From positions 1-34,339 of the forward strand of contig JAPPHT010000013.1 in assembly GCA_028874795.1 (NCBI GenBank): a DNA stretch of 34,339 nt, in the 5' to 3' direction. How positions within the stretch are numbered: position 1 is the first letter of the stretch; the number at the start of each line of letters is the position of its first letter. This document shows, in pieces, positions 1-9,235 of the stretch. Both the position numbers and the translations under genes were made by a program. The notes beneath the pieces are model-generated. The model ran no database searches. It was not told where the DNA came from and saw only the letters and a program-made list of their open reading frames with translations. This DNA comes from Chloroflexota bacterium (lineage in GTDB: Bacteria > Chloroflexota > Dehalococcoidia > Lucifugimonadales > Australimonadaceae).

Positions 1-1
1 C

Positions 2-838
2 AACGATACCTTCGTAACCGGGAAAGTCACCGGCCACAACCGCGGGGGGATGGTCGTAGACCTGAACGGACTGCAGGGCTTCATCCCCCTCTCGCAGGTC
101 GCGATCGCGACAGGCGCCGATCCGGAAGCCGCTCTTGGAGCGCGTGTGGGAGAAGAAGTATCGCTCAAGATCGTCGAGGTGAACCGGAAGCGCAACCGCG
201 TGGTCCTCACGGAGCGGGGAGCGCTTCGCGAGCAGCGGGAAGGGCTGAAAGACCAGCTGCTGAGCACGTTGCAGGAAGGCGACATTCGCCACGGGCGCGT
301 ATCCGGCATCTCCAACTTCGGTGCGTTCGTAGATATCGGCGGCGCCGACGGACTCGTTCACATCTCGGAGATATCGTGGTCTCCGGTGAGCAACGTTGCG
401 GACGTGCTGGAGGTAGGGCAGGAAGTCGACGTGCAGGTGCTGCGTATCGACCGCGATAACCGCCGTATCGCACTCAGTCTCCGCCGCCTCACGCCCACCC
501 CCTGGCAAGCGGCCATGGAACGCATGCACGTGGGGCAACTGGTGACCGGCACTATCACGAATTTCGCCGATTTCGGCGCATTCGCACGCGTAGAGGACGG
601 GATAGAAGGGCTGATACATATCTCGGAACTGACCGAAGCACACATCCGTCATCCGCGTGAAGTCGTCAATATCGGTGATACAATGACGCTCCAGATAGTT
701 AGCCTCGATCCAGAACGTCATAGGCTCGGACTTAGTCTGCGCCGCGTAGAGGAGACGAAGACGCCTACTGAACATCACGACCCGGTCGAATATCACTCGT
801 TCCTCGACTTCGGCAGGGACAGTGGGCTCGCGCAATAG
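2..838 (+). CDS. rpsA: 30S ribosomal protein S1, 5'-truncated by the window edge
   Basis: The frame is open from base 2, so the first ATG inside the window (50) is not the real start and the N-terminus lies to the left. The visible 278 residues hold three S1/OB-fold RNA-binding repeats at about 1-72, 92-163 and 176-248. The first carries the GGMVVD...GFIPLS signature and the other two carry NFGAFVDI/DFGAFARV followed by GLVHISE/GLIHISE. Each repeat ends in a typical R-I-A-L-S-L-R-R strand. S1 binds mRNA on the small ribosomal subunit and helps initiation. Repeats of this type also occur in other S1-domain proteins, but several consecutive ones fit RpsA best. The stop is 34 bases before clpC, so co-transcription is possible. 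Confidence 0.85.
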   Translation, partial: NDTFVTGKVTGHNRGGMVVDLNGLQGFIPLSQVAIATGADPEAALGARVGEEVSLKIVEVNRKRNRVVLTERGALREQREGLKDQLLSTLQEGDIRHGRVSGISNFGAFVDIGGADGLVHISEISWSPVSNVADVLEVGQEVDVQVLRIDRDNRRIALSLRRLTPTPWQAAMERMHVGQLVTGTITNFADFGAFARVEDGIEGLIHISELTEAHIRHPREVVNIGDTMTLQIVSLDPERHRLGLSLRRVEETKTPTEHHDPVEYHSFLDFGRDSGLAQ

Positions 839-872
839 ACCGCGATGTGATTAGATAGAACCGGAGGCGGTC

Positions 873-3371
873 ATGGCCAGCAGATTCGAAAAATTCTCGG
901 AACGTGCTCGCAGGGTGCTTTCGCTCGCCCAGGAAGAGGCGCAGCGGTTCAACCATAACTACATCGGCACCGAGCACATCCTGCTTGGCCTCGTCCGGGA
1001 GACGGACGGCGTCGCCGCCCGCGTCCTCAGCAGCCTGAACGTCGAACTCTCCAAGGTGCGCTCCGCCGTTGAGTTCATCATCGGCAGGGGCGAGCGCCCC
1101 TCTCCGGGCGACATCGGCCTCACGCCGCGCGCCAAGAAAGTGATCGAGTTGGCCGTGGACGAGGCGCGCCGCCTCACCCACCACTACATCGGCACGGAGC
1201 ACCTGCTCATCGGCATCATGCGGGAAGGCGAGGGCGTCGCCGCCGGCGTATTGGAAAGCCTCGGCGTCTCGCTGGACAAGGTACGTGCGGAGACAACGCG
1301 CATCCTCAACCAGAGCGTCTCCCAGAGCCAGGGGCACAGCCGCTCCAGCAACCGTACGCCCACGCTGGACCAGCTCGGCATCGACCTCACCAAGTACGCG
1401 CAGGAAGGCAAGCTGGACCCGGTCATCGGGCGCAGCAAGGAGATTGCGCGTGTAGTCCAGATCCTCAGCCGCCGCACGAAGAACAACCCCGTGCTCGTCG
1501 GTCCGCCAGGCGTCGGCAAGACTGCCATCGTGGAGGCGCTTGCCCAGCAGGTGAACGCGGGCGATGTGCCGGAGAACCTGAGCAACCGCCGCGTGGTCAC
1601 GCTGGACATGGGCGCGCTCGTCGCGGGCACCAAGTATCGGGGAGAGTTCGAGGAGCGCCTCAAGAAGGTCGTGGAGGAGATCAAGTCCTCCGGCAACTGC
1701 ATCCTGTTCATCGACGAGATGCACACGATGGTGGGGGCAGGCGCAGCCGAGGGCGCGGTCGACGCCGCCAACATCCTCAAGCCTTCCCTGGCGCGTGGAG
1801 AGTTGCAGTGCATCGGCGCGACGACCCTCGACGACTACCGCAAGTACGTGGAACGTGATCCCGCTCTCGAGCGCAGGTTCCAGCCCGTGAACGTCGACGA
1901 GCCCACCACCGAGGAGACTGTCGAGATACTCAAGGGCATTCGGGGCAAGTTCGAAGAGTTCCACAACGTGAAGATCGAGGACGATGCGCTGCTGGCGGCC
2001 GCCAGCCTCGCGTCCCGCTTCATCGCCGACCGCTATCTCCCGGACAAGGCGATCGACCTGATGGACGAGGCGGGCTCCCGCGTGCGCATCCGCACCAGCG
2101 GCATGCCTCTCTCGGTCAAGGAGTCGCAGAAGATGCTGGAGACGGTCCGCCGCGACAAGGACGACGCCATCTCCCAGCAGCAGTACGAGTACGCCGCCGA
2201 ACTGCGCGACCGGGAAGTCAAACTGGCCGATAACCTGCAGCAACTGCAGAGCGAGTGGCGCGAGACCTCCGGGGACGAGAAGGCCACCGTCACTGAGGAG
2301 GAGATCGCGGAAGTCGTCAGCATGTGGACGGGCATCCCCGTGACGCACATGGCAGTGGAAGAGATCGAGCGCCTCCTGCACATGGAGGAGAACATCCACC
2401 GCCGCATCATCGGCCAGGACGAGGCGATCGTCGCCATCGCCAAGGCCGTTCGGCGCGCACGCGCCGGCCTGAAGGACCCCAAGCGCCCGATCGGCAGCTT
2501 CCTCTTCCTCGGCCCCACCGGCGTCGGCAAGACGGAGTTGGTGAAGGCGCTCGCGGAGTTCATGTTCGGCTCCGAAGAGGCGATGGTGCGGCTCGACATG
2601 TCGGAGTTCATGGAACGCCACACCGTGGCGCGGCTGGTCGGTTCGCCTCCAGGTTACGTTGGTTACGAAGACGGGGGCCAGTTGACCGACGCCGTCCGCC
2701 GTCGCAGCTACACCTGCATCCTGCTGGACGAGATCGAGAAGGCGCACCCCGAGGTCTTCAACCTGCTCCTGCAGATATTCGACGACGGTCACCTCGCCGA
2801 CGCGAAGGGCCGCAAGGTGGACTTCCGCAACACCATCATCGTGATGACCTCCAACATCGGTTCGGACCTCATCAAGCGCGACACCTCCTTCGGTTTCGCC
2901 ATGGTGAACCAGGCGAAGATGGAGGAGAACGCCTACGAGAAGATGAAGACGAAGGTGGAGGACGAGGTCAAGCGCTTCTTCCGCCCCGAATTCCTGAACC
3001 GCATCGACGGCCAGATCGTCTTCCATGCTCTCACGAGGGAGCACATCGTCAGCATCGTCGACCTGATGCTCAACGAAGTGCGCAGGCCGATGCTGGAGAA
3101 GGGCCTGAGCCTGGAAGTAACCCAGGCCGCCAAGGAGTGGCTCGGAGAGAAGGGGTTCGACCCGACGTTCGGCGCCCGCCCGCTCCGCAGGCTCATCGAG
3201 CGTGAGATGGAGGACACCCTCTCCGAAGGCGTCATCCGGGGCGACTACCGGCCCGGGCAGACCGTCGTTGTCGACGTGGACAACGAAGACCCGGAGAACC
3301 CGAAACTCGCCATCAGCGTGCAGACCGACGAGACGCCCGAACTCGCCGAGGCAGGAGCCGCGAGCGAATAG
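873..3371 (+). CDS. clpC: ATP-dependent Clp protease ATP-binding subunit ClpC
   Basis: This is a Hsp100 unfoldase that feeds substrates to ClpP. The 832 residues match the family length. The order is: double Clp-N repeat (about 1-150, both with a H-x-Y-I-G-T-E-H motif), AAA1 with Walker A GPPGVGKT at 210-217 and Walker B FIDE ending at 281-282, a UVR/coiled-coil middle domain around 423-458 ([10 protein letters not shown]), AAA2 with Walker A GPTGVGKT at 547-554 and Walker B LLDE at 617-620, and the C-terminal D2-small domain. The UVR motif separates ClpC from ClpB and ClpA. The ATG at 873 follows GGAGG at 863-867 with good spacing. Neither clpP nor mcsA/mcsB is in the window. Confidence 0.97.
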   Translation: MASRFEKFSERARRVLSLAQEEAQRFNHNYIGTEHILLGLVRETDGVAARVLSSLNVELSKVRSAVEFIIGRGERPSPGDIGLTPRAKKVIELAVDEARRLTHHYIGTEHLLIGIMREGEGVAAGVLESLGVSLDKVRAETTRILNQSVSQSQGHSRSSNRTPTLDQLGIDLTKYAQEGKLDPVIGRSKEIARVVQILSRRTKNNPVLVGPPGVGKTAIVEALAQQVNAGDVPENLSNRRVVTLDMGALVAGTKYRGEFEERLKKVVEEIKSSGNCILFIDEMHTMVGAGAAEGAVDAANILKPSLARGELQCIGATTLDDYRKYVERDPALERRFQPVNVDEPTTEETVEILKGIRGKFEEFHNVKIEDDALLAAASLASRFIADRYLPDKAIDLMDEAGSRVRIRTSGMPLSVKESQKMLETVRRDKDDAISQQQYEYAAELRDREVKLADNLQQLQSEWRETSGDEKATVTEEEIAEVVSMWTGIPVTHMAVEEIERLLHMEENIHRRIIGQDEAIVAIAKAVRRARAGLKDPKRPIGSFLFLGPTGVGKTELVKALAEFMFGSEEAMVRLDMSEFMERHTVARLVGSPPGYVGYEDGGQLTDAVRRRSYTCILLDEIEKAHPEVFNLLLQIFDDGHLADAKGRKVDFRNTIIVMTSNIGSDLIKRDTSFGFAMVNQAKMEENAYEKMKTKVEDEVKRFFRPEFLNRIDGQIVFHALTREHIVSIVDLMLNEVRRPMLEKGLSLEVTQAAKEWLGEKGFDPTFGARPLRRLIEREMEDTLSEGVIRGDYRPGQTVVVDVDNEDPENPKLAISVQTDETPELAEAGAASE

Positions 3372-3397
3372 CGTACCGCTGACCAGGAACGCTCAGA

Positions 3398-3428
3398 GCA
3401 AGGGGCGGGTGTGACACCCGCCCCTTGC
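3398..3428 (+). terminator. Strong hairpin between clpC and radA
   Basis: Two 15-base arms, 3398-3412 and 3414-3428, are exact inverse complements around a single base, so the stem is very GC-rich. It begins 26 bases after the clpC stop and ends 34 bases before the radA ATG. No T-run follows, so it is not a textbook intrinsic terminator. It may attenuate read-through or protect the clpC 3' end. Confidence 0.5.
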
Positions 3429-3462
3429 GCGTTCATCGACAGTTGTTGGACGATGCGCCCCG

Positions 3463-4851
3463 ATGCGGAACGCCGGAGCCAGGACCACCTTCCTCTGCAA
3501 GGACTGCGGGTACTCTTCCCCCAAGTGGAACGGACGCTGCCCCGCGTGCGGCGCATGGGGCACGATTACCGAGTTCACCGAACCGAAGCGCCCTGCCGCG
3601 CGGCGGACAAATGCAGGCGGCGCCGCTCTTTCCCCCGCCAGCGCACCCACGGCCCTCATCGAGCAACCGAGCTCCGACGGCGAACGGACCTCCACCGGCC
3701 TCACGGAGGTGGACCGCCTCCTGGGCGGAGGCATCGTCGCGGGCTCTGTCGTGCTCCTGGCAGGCGACCCCGGCATAGGCAAGTCCACGCTGCTGCTCCA
3801 GGCTGCCGGTTCCATCGCGGAAGCGGAAGGGCCCATCCTCTACGTCTCCGGAGAGGAGTCCGGCGCTCAGGTGCGCCTGCGCGCGGAACGCCTCGGCGTC
3901 CGCAGCCCGGCTGTACGCTTCTCTCCTGAGACCGACGCGCCCGCCATCGGCGCCTTGCTCATGAGCGAGCGCCCTTCGCTCCTGTTCGTCGATTCGATAC
4001 AGACCTTGACGTCCCCGGATGCGCCGTCGTCCGCGGGAAGCGTGGCGCAAGTGCGGGAGTGCGCGCAGCTGCTCATCGGATGGGCCAAGCAGACAAACAC
4101 CCCCATCGTGATGACCGGCCACGTCACGAAAGACGGAAACATCGCCGGGCCGCGCGTTCTGGAGCACATGGTGGACGTGGTGCTCGCCCTGGAGGGCGAA
4201 CCTGTCAGCTCGCTCCGCCTGCTTCGGTGCTCCAAGAACCGCTTCGGAGCGACCAACGGCGTGGCGCTGCTGGAGATGCGGAACGAGGGCCTCATCGAGG
4301 TGACCGATCCCTCCGCGCTCCTCGTCGGGGAACGCGATCCCTCGGCTCCCGGTTCCGCCGTCGCCGTGACGATGCAGGGCAACCGTCCATTGCTGTGCGA
4401 AGTGCAGGCGCTCACCAATCCGTCCGTATTCAGCCCTCCCCGGCGTACCGCAACAGGCGTGGACTTCAACCGCATGGCCATGCTTGCGGCCGTCCTCTCC
4501 CGCCGCTCGGGCATCAGCATCGGCAACCAGGACGTCATGGTGAACATCCCCAGCGGACTCCACGTAGACGAGCCCGCGCTCGACCTCGCGGTCGCCACGG
4601 CGATCGCGTCGAGCTTCCTGGACGCGCCGGTGCACCCAGGCACGGTGCTGATGGGCGAGGTGGGCTTGAACAGTGAGGTGCGGAGCGTCGCACACCTGGA
4701 GCGCCGGCTGGACGAGGCAGCCCGTCACGGGTTCGGGCGCGCCCTCATTCCGAAAGCGGCCCTGCGCTCGCTCACCGGGTTGTCCGGCATCCAGGTGATT
4801 GGCGTCTCGGGCATCCGCGAGGCCATCGCCGCCGCCATCCCCACCCGGTAG
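3463..4851 (+). CDS. radA: DNA repair protein RadA
   Basis: RadA is a RecA-like helicase that drives branch migration of recombination intermediates. The 462 residues contain an N-terminal C4 zinc finger (C12, C15, C26, C29), a RecA-type ATPase core with Walker A GDPGIGKST at 101-109, the RadA-specific KNRFG motif at 258-262, and a C-terminal Lon-protease-like domain (about 300-460). The zinc finger places the start at the ATG at 3463, because it begins 11 residues later. An ATG at 3453 is out of frame. No clear Shine-Dalgarno sequence precedes it. It follows clpC on the same strand, an arrangement also known in other bacteria. Confidence 0.96.
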   Translation: MRNAGARTTFLCKDCGYSSPKWNGRCPACGAWGTITEFTEPKRPAARRTNAGGAALSPASAPTALIEQPSSDGERTSTGLTEVDRLLGGGIVAGSVVLLAGDPGIGKSTLLLQAAGSIAEAEGPILYVSGEESGAQVRLRAERLGVRSPAVRFSPETDAPAIGALLMSERPSLLFVDSIQTLTSPDAPSSAGSVAQVRECAQLLIGWAKQTNTPIVMTGHVTKDGNIAGPRVLEHMVDVVLALEGEPVSSLRLLRCSKNRFGATNGVALLEMRNEGLIEVTDPSALLVGERDPSAPGSAVAVTMQGNRPLLCEVQALTNPSVFSPPRRTATGVDFNRMAMLAAVLSRRSGISIGNQDVMVNIPSGLHVDEPALDLAVATAIASSFLDAPVHPGTVLMGEVGLNSEVRSVAHLERRLDEAARHGFGRALIPKAALRSLTGLSGIQVIGVSGIREAIAAAIPTR

Positions 4852-5061
4852 CGGACGACATGACATCCGCCCCTTCCGCCGTGCTGCCTGCGTAGGCTAG
4901 GCTGGATGCGTGCATCAACCTTGGCAAGAGAGCATCGCACGGCCCCGGGCACGGGAGTGCCAGCGCCCTGAAGCAAGAAGGAGAAAGCAGAACCATTGAG
5001 ATTGTTGTTGCCTTGTTCCCGGGAAGCAGTCTACGGCCTGGTAAACGCCTTCCAGCAGGGC

Positions 5062-5148
5062 AACAAGGATCTCAAAACTCCTGTCCTTCCCACTCGTAGA
5101 TCCTTGAACAAGGATCTCAACGATGGGGTCGGTTGAGATCCTTGTTCA
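5062..5148. repeat. Cluster of direct and inverted AACAAGGATCTCAA repeats
   Basis: The gene-free stretch 4852-5209 contains this cluster. The 14-mer AACAAGGATCTCAA occurs at 5062-5075 and 5107-5120, and its exact inverse complement at 5133-5146. The last two form a perfect 17-bp hairpin (5105-5121 with 5132-5148, 10-base loop). A competing hairpin pairs 5098-5106 with 5109-5117, so the two folds are mutually exclusive. No T-run follows. It ends about 47 bases upstream of the proposed lipA -10, so it is probably not part of the lipA transcript. It could be an operator array, the 3' end of radA transcripts or a dispersed intergenic repeat. I see nothing else in the rest of the stretch. Confidence 0.8.
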
Positions 5149-5194
5149 GAGCCGGGGGTCCGCTGCCTGCCGGGCCTCCGCCGCGCCCTTGCTC

Positions 5195-5203
5195 TGCTAG
5201 CAT
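5195..5203 (+). promoter_or_regulatory. Candidate extended -10 promoter of lipA (leaderless)
   Basis: TGC followed by TAGCAT looks like an extended -10 element. No good -35 is visible. A start site about 7 bases after the hexamer would be the A of the lipA ATG at 5210, giving a leaderless mRNA. The only SD-like bases (AGGA, 5204-5207) are too close to the ATG to work. This is a prediction only. Confidence 0.4.
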
Positions 5204-5209
5204 AGGAAC

Positions 5210-6082
5210 ATGAGTACCGCCACCCCCCCCAAGCGCCTGCCGGAGTGGCTGAAGGTCCCCTGGCCCGGCGGCGAGAACTACCTGCACCTCCGCCGGATGC
5301 TCCGAGACGCGGAGTTGCACACCGTCTGCGAGGAAGCCCACTGCCCGAACATCGGCGACTGTTGGGAACGCAGGTCCGCCACGTTCATGCTGCTCGGCGA
5401 GATCTGTACCCGAGCCTGCCGCTACTGCGCTGTCACGAGTGGCAAGCCCGCGCCTCCCGACCCCATGGAGCCCGCACGGCTCGCCCGCACCGTCGAGCGG
5501 CTCGGCCTGCGCTACTGTGTGCTCACCTCTGTCGACCGTGACGACCTTCCTGATGGCGGTGCGTGGGCCTTCGCAGAGAGCATCCGGCTCATCACCCGCC
5601 GTGTGCCGGACTGCGAGGTCGAGGTGCTGACTCCCGATTTCGGCGGCAACCTCGATGCCCTGCGCTGCGTCCTGGACGCAGGCCCCGCCGTGTTCAACCA
5701 CAATATCGAGACCGTGCGCCGCATCTTCAAGACCGTCCGCGCGAAGGGCGACTACGACCTCTCACTCGACCTCCTGGCCAGGGCGCGCGAGTTCGCGCCG
5801 AGAGTACCGGCAAAGAGCGGCATGATGGTCGGGCTCGGCGAGGCCACGGAAGAGGTGCTCGAAACCATGCGAGACCTCCGCGAGGCGGGCGTGCAACTGC
5901 TCACCATCGGTCAGTACCTGCGGCCGTCCCTCGGCCACATACCGATGGACCGGTTCTACCACCCACGCGAGTTCGCCGAACTCGAGCGCGTCGGCTACGA
6001 GATGGGCTTCTCGCACGTCGCCTCGGGCCCGCTCGTCCGTTCCTCTTACCACGCAGGCGAGCAACGCGCCGCCGCCCGGTAG
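5210..6082 (+). CDS. lipA: Lipoyl synthase
   Basis: This radical-SAM enzyme inserts two sulfurs into protein-bound octanoyl groups, giving lipoylated subunits of 2-oxoacid dehydrogenases and glycine cleavage H protein. The 290 residues fit the family. The auxiliary cluster cysteines are C40, C45 and C51 (C-x4-C-x5-C). The radical-SAM triad is C66, C70 and C73 (C-x3-C-x2-C). The conserved C-terminal R-S-S-Y is at 277-280. All diagnostic residues are present. There is no lipB nearby. The stop is 4 bases before the next gene, so lipA heads a short operon with catabolic enzymes. Confidence 0.97.
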   Translation: MSTATPPKRLPEWLKVPWPGGENYLHLRRMLRDAELHTVCEEAHCPNIGDCWERRSATFMLLGEICTRACRYCAVTSGKPAPPDPMEPARLARTVERLGLRYCVLTSVDRDDLPDGGAWAFAESIRLITRRVPDCEVEVLTPDFGGNLDALRCVLDAGPAVFNHNIETVRRIFKTVRAKGDYDLSLDLLARAREFAPRVPAKSGMMVGLGEATEEVLETMRDLREAGVQLLTIGQYLRPSLGHIPMDRFYHPREFAELERVGYEMGFSHVASGPLVRSSYHAGEQRAAAR

Positions 6083-6086
6083 GTCC

Positions 6087-7249
6087 GTGCGCATCCTCGA
6101 TATCCGCGAGATGACCGCCAGCATGCGCTCCGACATACGGAACGCGGTCATCGACTTCTCGCAGATGACGGCGTCCGTCGTCGCCGTCATCACTGACCTG
6201 GTCCGCGACGGCAGACCGGTCATCGGTTACGGCTTCAGCTCCAACGGACGCTACGCTGCGGGTGGCATCCTGCGCGATCGCTTCATCCCGCGCATCCTCG
6301 ACGCCGACCCCGCCTCCCTCATCGACGAAGGCGGCCTGCTCGATCCGCACCGCGTCTGGGATGTGATGATGACGGGAGAGAAGCCCGGCGGTCACGGCGA
6401 ACGGTCGGTCGCCGCGGGCGCGCTGGACATGGCGCTCTGGGACGCGGTCGCGAAAGCGGAAGGACAGCCCCTGTACCGCCTCATCGCGCGGCGCTACGGC
6501 GACGGCGCGCCTCTGGACGACGCCTGGGTCTACGCGGCTGGTGGCTACTACCAGCCCGGCAAGGGTGTCGAAGCGTTGCAGGACGAGATGCGCACTTACC
6601 TGGACATGGGCTACGACACCGTGAAGATGAAAATCGGCGGCGCATCGCTCGACGAGGACCTGCGCCGCATCGAGGCCGTGATCGCTGTCACCGGCAGCGG
6701 CGCGAGACTCGCCGTCGACGCCAACGGACGCTTCGACCTCGACGAGGCGATAGCCTACGGTGAGGCGATGGCCCCATACGGCCCGCGCTGGTACGAGGAA
6801 GCGGGCGACCCGCTCGACTACGCTTTGCAGGCCGAACTGGCCGCGCGCTACGAGCCCCCGCTTGCCACAGGCGAGAACCTCTTCTCCGTGCATGACGCGC
6901 GTAACCTCATACGTTACGGCGGCATGCGCCCCGACCGCGACGTGCTCCAGTTCGACCCCGCACTCAGCTACGGGCTCGTGGAGTACCTGCGCACCGTGGA
7001 GATGCTGGAGGCTTCTGGCTGGCCCCGCACCCGGTGCGTGCCGCACGGAGGTCACCTGTTCGCCCTCCACATCGCCGCGGGGCTCGGGCTTGGCGGCAAC
7101 GAATCGTATCCCGGTGTCTTTCAGCCGTTCGGGGGTTCGCGGACGGAGTGCAGCCGGAAGGCGGCCGGGTGCGGCTGCCCGAGATACCCGGCATCGGCTA
7201 CGAGATGAAATTGGACCTCTACTCGCTGCTCAGGGAACTCACGGAATAG
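6087..7249 (+). CDS. D(-)-tartrate dehydratase-like enolase-superfamily enzyme, frameshifted
   Basis: D(-)-tartrate dehydratase converts D-tartrate to oxaloacetate with Mg2+. Expected residues are all present: the K-x-K base motif K180-K182, metal ligands D211, E237 and E263, and H320 in PHGGH. From memory, these sit at a constant two-residue offset from the Bradyrhizobium enzyme (K184, D213, E239, E265, H322). The GTG start at 6087 is 4 bases after lipA. The initial frame ends at 7208 in an unrelated tail. A G-run at 7131-7135 marks where the conserved ending (GGFADGVQ...LPEIPGIGYE) moves to the -1 frame and runs to a stop at 7247-7249. Restoring one G gives 387 residues, close to the usual 389. 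This is either a real mutation or a homopolymer error. The catalytic residues precede the break. Confidence 0.85.
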
Positions 7250-7257
7250 GAGAGACC

Positions 7258-8229
7258 ATGCGCATCGCTGTGCTGGATGACTACCAGGGGATCGCCCACG
7301 AACTCGCAGACTGGGACTCGATAGCAGGAGCGGAGGTGACGTTCTTCCGGGAGGCGATCACGCCTGAGGAGATGCCAGACCGCCTCGCCCCGTTCGACGT
7401 GGTCCAGATGATGCGTGAGCGCACGCCGATACCCACGGACGTGCTGCGTCAACTCCCGAACCTCAAGCTGCTCTCTGGCACGGGGCGGCGCCAGCCCCAC
7501 GTGAACGGGGAAGAGGCCGGAAGGCTCGGCATCCCTGTCACAGGAACGGACGGCGCGGGCGACTCTACGCCGGAGCTCGTATGGGGCCTCATCATCGGGG
7601 TTACGAGGCACATCGGCTGGGAGGACCAGCGCATGCGCGAGGGGAAGTGGCAGACGAGGCTGGGTGCAGGGCTCGCCGGCCGCACGCTCGGCGTACTGGG
7701 CATGGGACGGATCGGCACGAAGATCGCGGTCAGCGCGCAGCAAACGTTCGGGATGAACGTCATCGCGTGGGGCCCAACGCTCACACCGGAACGGGCCGCG
7801 GCGAGCGGCGCAAACTACGTCTCCTGGGACGAGCTGTTCTCGCAGGCCGACATCCTCACGATTCACGTGCCTCTGACCGACCTGAGCCGGGGATGGGTTA
7901 CGGAACGCGAGTTCAGTCTCATGCAGCCCTCCGCGTTCCTGGTCAACACGTCGCGCGGCCCCATCGTTCGGGAGGAGGCGCTGATTCAGGCCCTTCGCCA
8001 GCGCCGTATCGCGGGTGCCGCGCTGGACGTCTACGACGTGGAGCCGCTGCCGGCGGGCCACGCGTTGCTTGAGCTCGACAACGTACTGCTCACGCCGCAC
8101 CTGGGCTACGCAACGCTGGACAGCCTCGCGGCCTTCTACCAGTACTCGGTGGACAACATCAAGGCGTGGGCTGCAGGCGAACCGGTCAACGTCTTGAACG
8201 CCGACTTTCTCACGGAGCCTCGCCGCTAG
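7258..8229 (+). CDS. D-isomer-specific 2-hydroxyacid dehydrogenase
   Basis: This is an NAD(P)-dependent oxidoreductase interconverting a D-2-hydroxyacid and a 2-oxoacid; the substrate cannot be read from sequence. The 323 residues show the Rossmann motif GMGRIG at 148-153 and the family catalytic triad R233 (SRGP), E262 (DVEP) and H281 (TPHLGYAT). I chose the ATG at 7258 because AGGAGA (7248-7253) lies just upstream and the conserved N-terminal strand RIAVLDDYQ follows; the frame is open further left but that sequence overlaps the previous gene. It begins 8 bases after the restored stop of the tartrate-dehydratase-like gene, implying one operon and perhaps linked hydroxyacid metabolism. Its last 4 bases overlap the convergent prenyl synthase gene. 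Confidence 0.92.
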   Translation: MRIAVLDDYQGIAHELADWDSIAGAEVTFFREAITPEEMPDRLAPFDVVQMMRERTPIPTDVLRQLPNLKLLSGTGRRQPHVNGEEAGRLGIPVTGTDGAGDSTPELVWGLIIGVTRHIGWEDQRMREGKWQTRLGAGLAGRTLGVLGMGRIGTKIAVSAQQTFGMNVIAWGPTLTPERAAASGANYVSWDELFSQADILTIHVPLTDLSRGWVTEREFSLMQPSAFLVNTSRGPIVREEALIQALRQRRIAGAALDVYDVEPLPAGHALLELDNVLLTPHLGYATLDSLAAFYQYSVDNIKAWAAGEPVNVLNADFLTEPRR

Positions 8230-9230
8230 TTGCGGCGCTGCGCGAGGTAGTCGACCAGTGCATCCAGCGACTGGCGTGCCCGCGCATCGGGCAGTAGCGC
8301 AACGGCTGCTCGCGCCGCGTTCCGGTAGCCCTCCAACTGTGCGAGTGTCTCTTCTATCGCCGACGAGTTCCGGACGAACTCAACCATGGTGGCAAGGTCG
8401 TTCTCGTCTCGGCTCCCATCGCGCAGACGTCGTACAACAGCCTCTCCGGGGTGACTCGCGGCGAACAACAGCGCAGGCAGAGTGAGTGTCCCCTGCAGCA
8501 GGTCGTTCCCTACGGGCTTGCCGAGCTCCTCCTCGCTGCTGGTGAAGTCCAGCACGTCGTCGACTATCTGGAACGCCATGCCCACGTTGTATCCGAACGA
8601 GCGCAGCGCCTGGGACTCCTCTTCGGGCGCACCGCTCAGCACGCCGCCGGATTCCGCGGCGGTGCAGATGAGCGAGGCCGTCTTGTCGTAGATGCGCCGC
8701 TCATAGTCTGTCGACGATTGCGACCAGTCATGCTTGCTGAGGCGCTCCGTGAGTTCACCCCGCGCCAGTTCCATGATCGTCTCGGCGAATCGGCGCACCA
8801 CGCGGATGTTTCCCGTGTCGCATACGAACGTCGCGGACGCCGCGAACACGTAGTCGCCCAGGAGCACGGCCATGTCGTCACCCCAGAGCCTGCTCACCGT
8901 GGCGCGGCCTCGGCGCTTTTCGGAGTGGTCCACGGTGTCGTCGTGGATGAGTGAAGCGATGTGCAGTAGTTCGACTGCGGTGGCCATCTTCACGATGGGC
9001 TCTTCCTCGCCGGGACGCAGCGCCCCCGCCAGGAGCGTTATCGTGGGGCGCACCAGCTTGCCGCCTCCCTCCACAACGTGGGAGACCATGTCCCGCGGCA
9101 CGCCGGAACTTTCGGCCAGGCCGCCCAGATTGTCCATAACCAGGTCGAGACCACTGAGCACCGGTTCGTAGATGAACCGGGCCTGCTCGTCCAAGCGATC
9201 ACTCACTGTCAACGTATCAGTCATCTCCAC
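8226..9230 (-). CDS. Polyprenyl (all-trans) diphosphate synthase
   Basis: This enzyme chains isopentenyl diphosphate units onto an allylic primer, making the long side chain of quinones. The 334 residues contain GGGKLVRP at 55-62, the first aspartate-rich motif DDTVD at 97-101 and the second DDVLD at 224-228. Both motifs bind Mg-diphosphate and both are intact. Chain length cannot be assigned reliably. The start is either GTG at 9230 or ATG at 9224; GGTAGG lies just upstream of both, and the first is 5 bases from the metG stop. It is almost certainly translated from the same mRNA as metG. Confidence 0.93.
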   Translation of the reverse strand: MEMTDTLTVSDRLDEQARFIYEPVLSGLDLVMDNLGGLAESSGVPRDMVSHVVEGGGKLVRPTITLLAGALRPGEEEPIVKMATAVELLHIASLIHDDTVDHSEKRRGRATVSRLWGDDMAVLLGDYVFAASATFVCDTGNIRVVRRFAETIMELARGELTERLSKHDWSQSSTDYERRIYDKTASLICTAAESGGVLSGAPEEESQALRSFGYNVGMAFQIVDDVLDFTSSEEELGKPVGNDLLQGTLTLPALLFAASHPGEAVVRRLRDGSRDENDLATMVEFVRNSSAIEETLAQLEGYRNAARAAVALLPDARARQSLDALVDYLAQRRN

Positions 9231-9235
9231 GTTGC

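Noticed and set aside
765-3044. Long minus-strand frame opposite clpC (759 codons)
   Set aside because: It is the complement-frame shadow of a GC-rich gene; the translation is rich in His/Asp/Val/Leu without any family motif, and clpC is certain.
4996-5136. TTG-started frame of 46 codons after an AAGGAG in the radA-lipA gap
   Set aside because: It has an SD-like sequence, but a TTG start, no recognised motif, and half of it is the repeat cluster. Conservation would be needed to accept it.
7258-7304. Dehydrogenase start placed far upstream (6760)
   Set aside because: The frame is open there, but it lies inside the tartrate-dehydratase-like coding sequence; the SD and conserved N-terminus support 7258.
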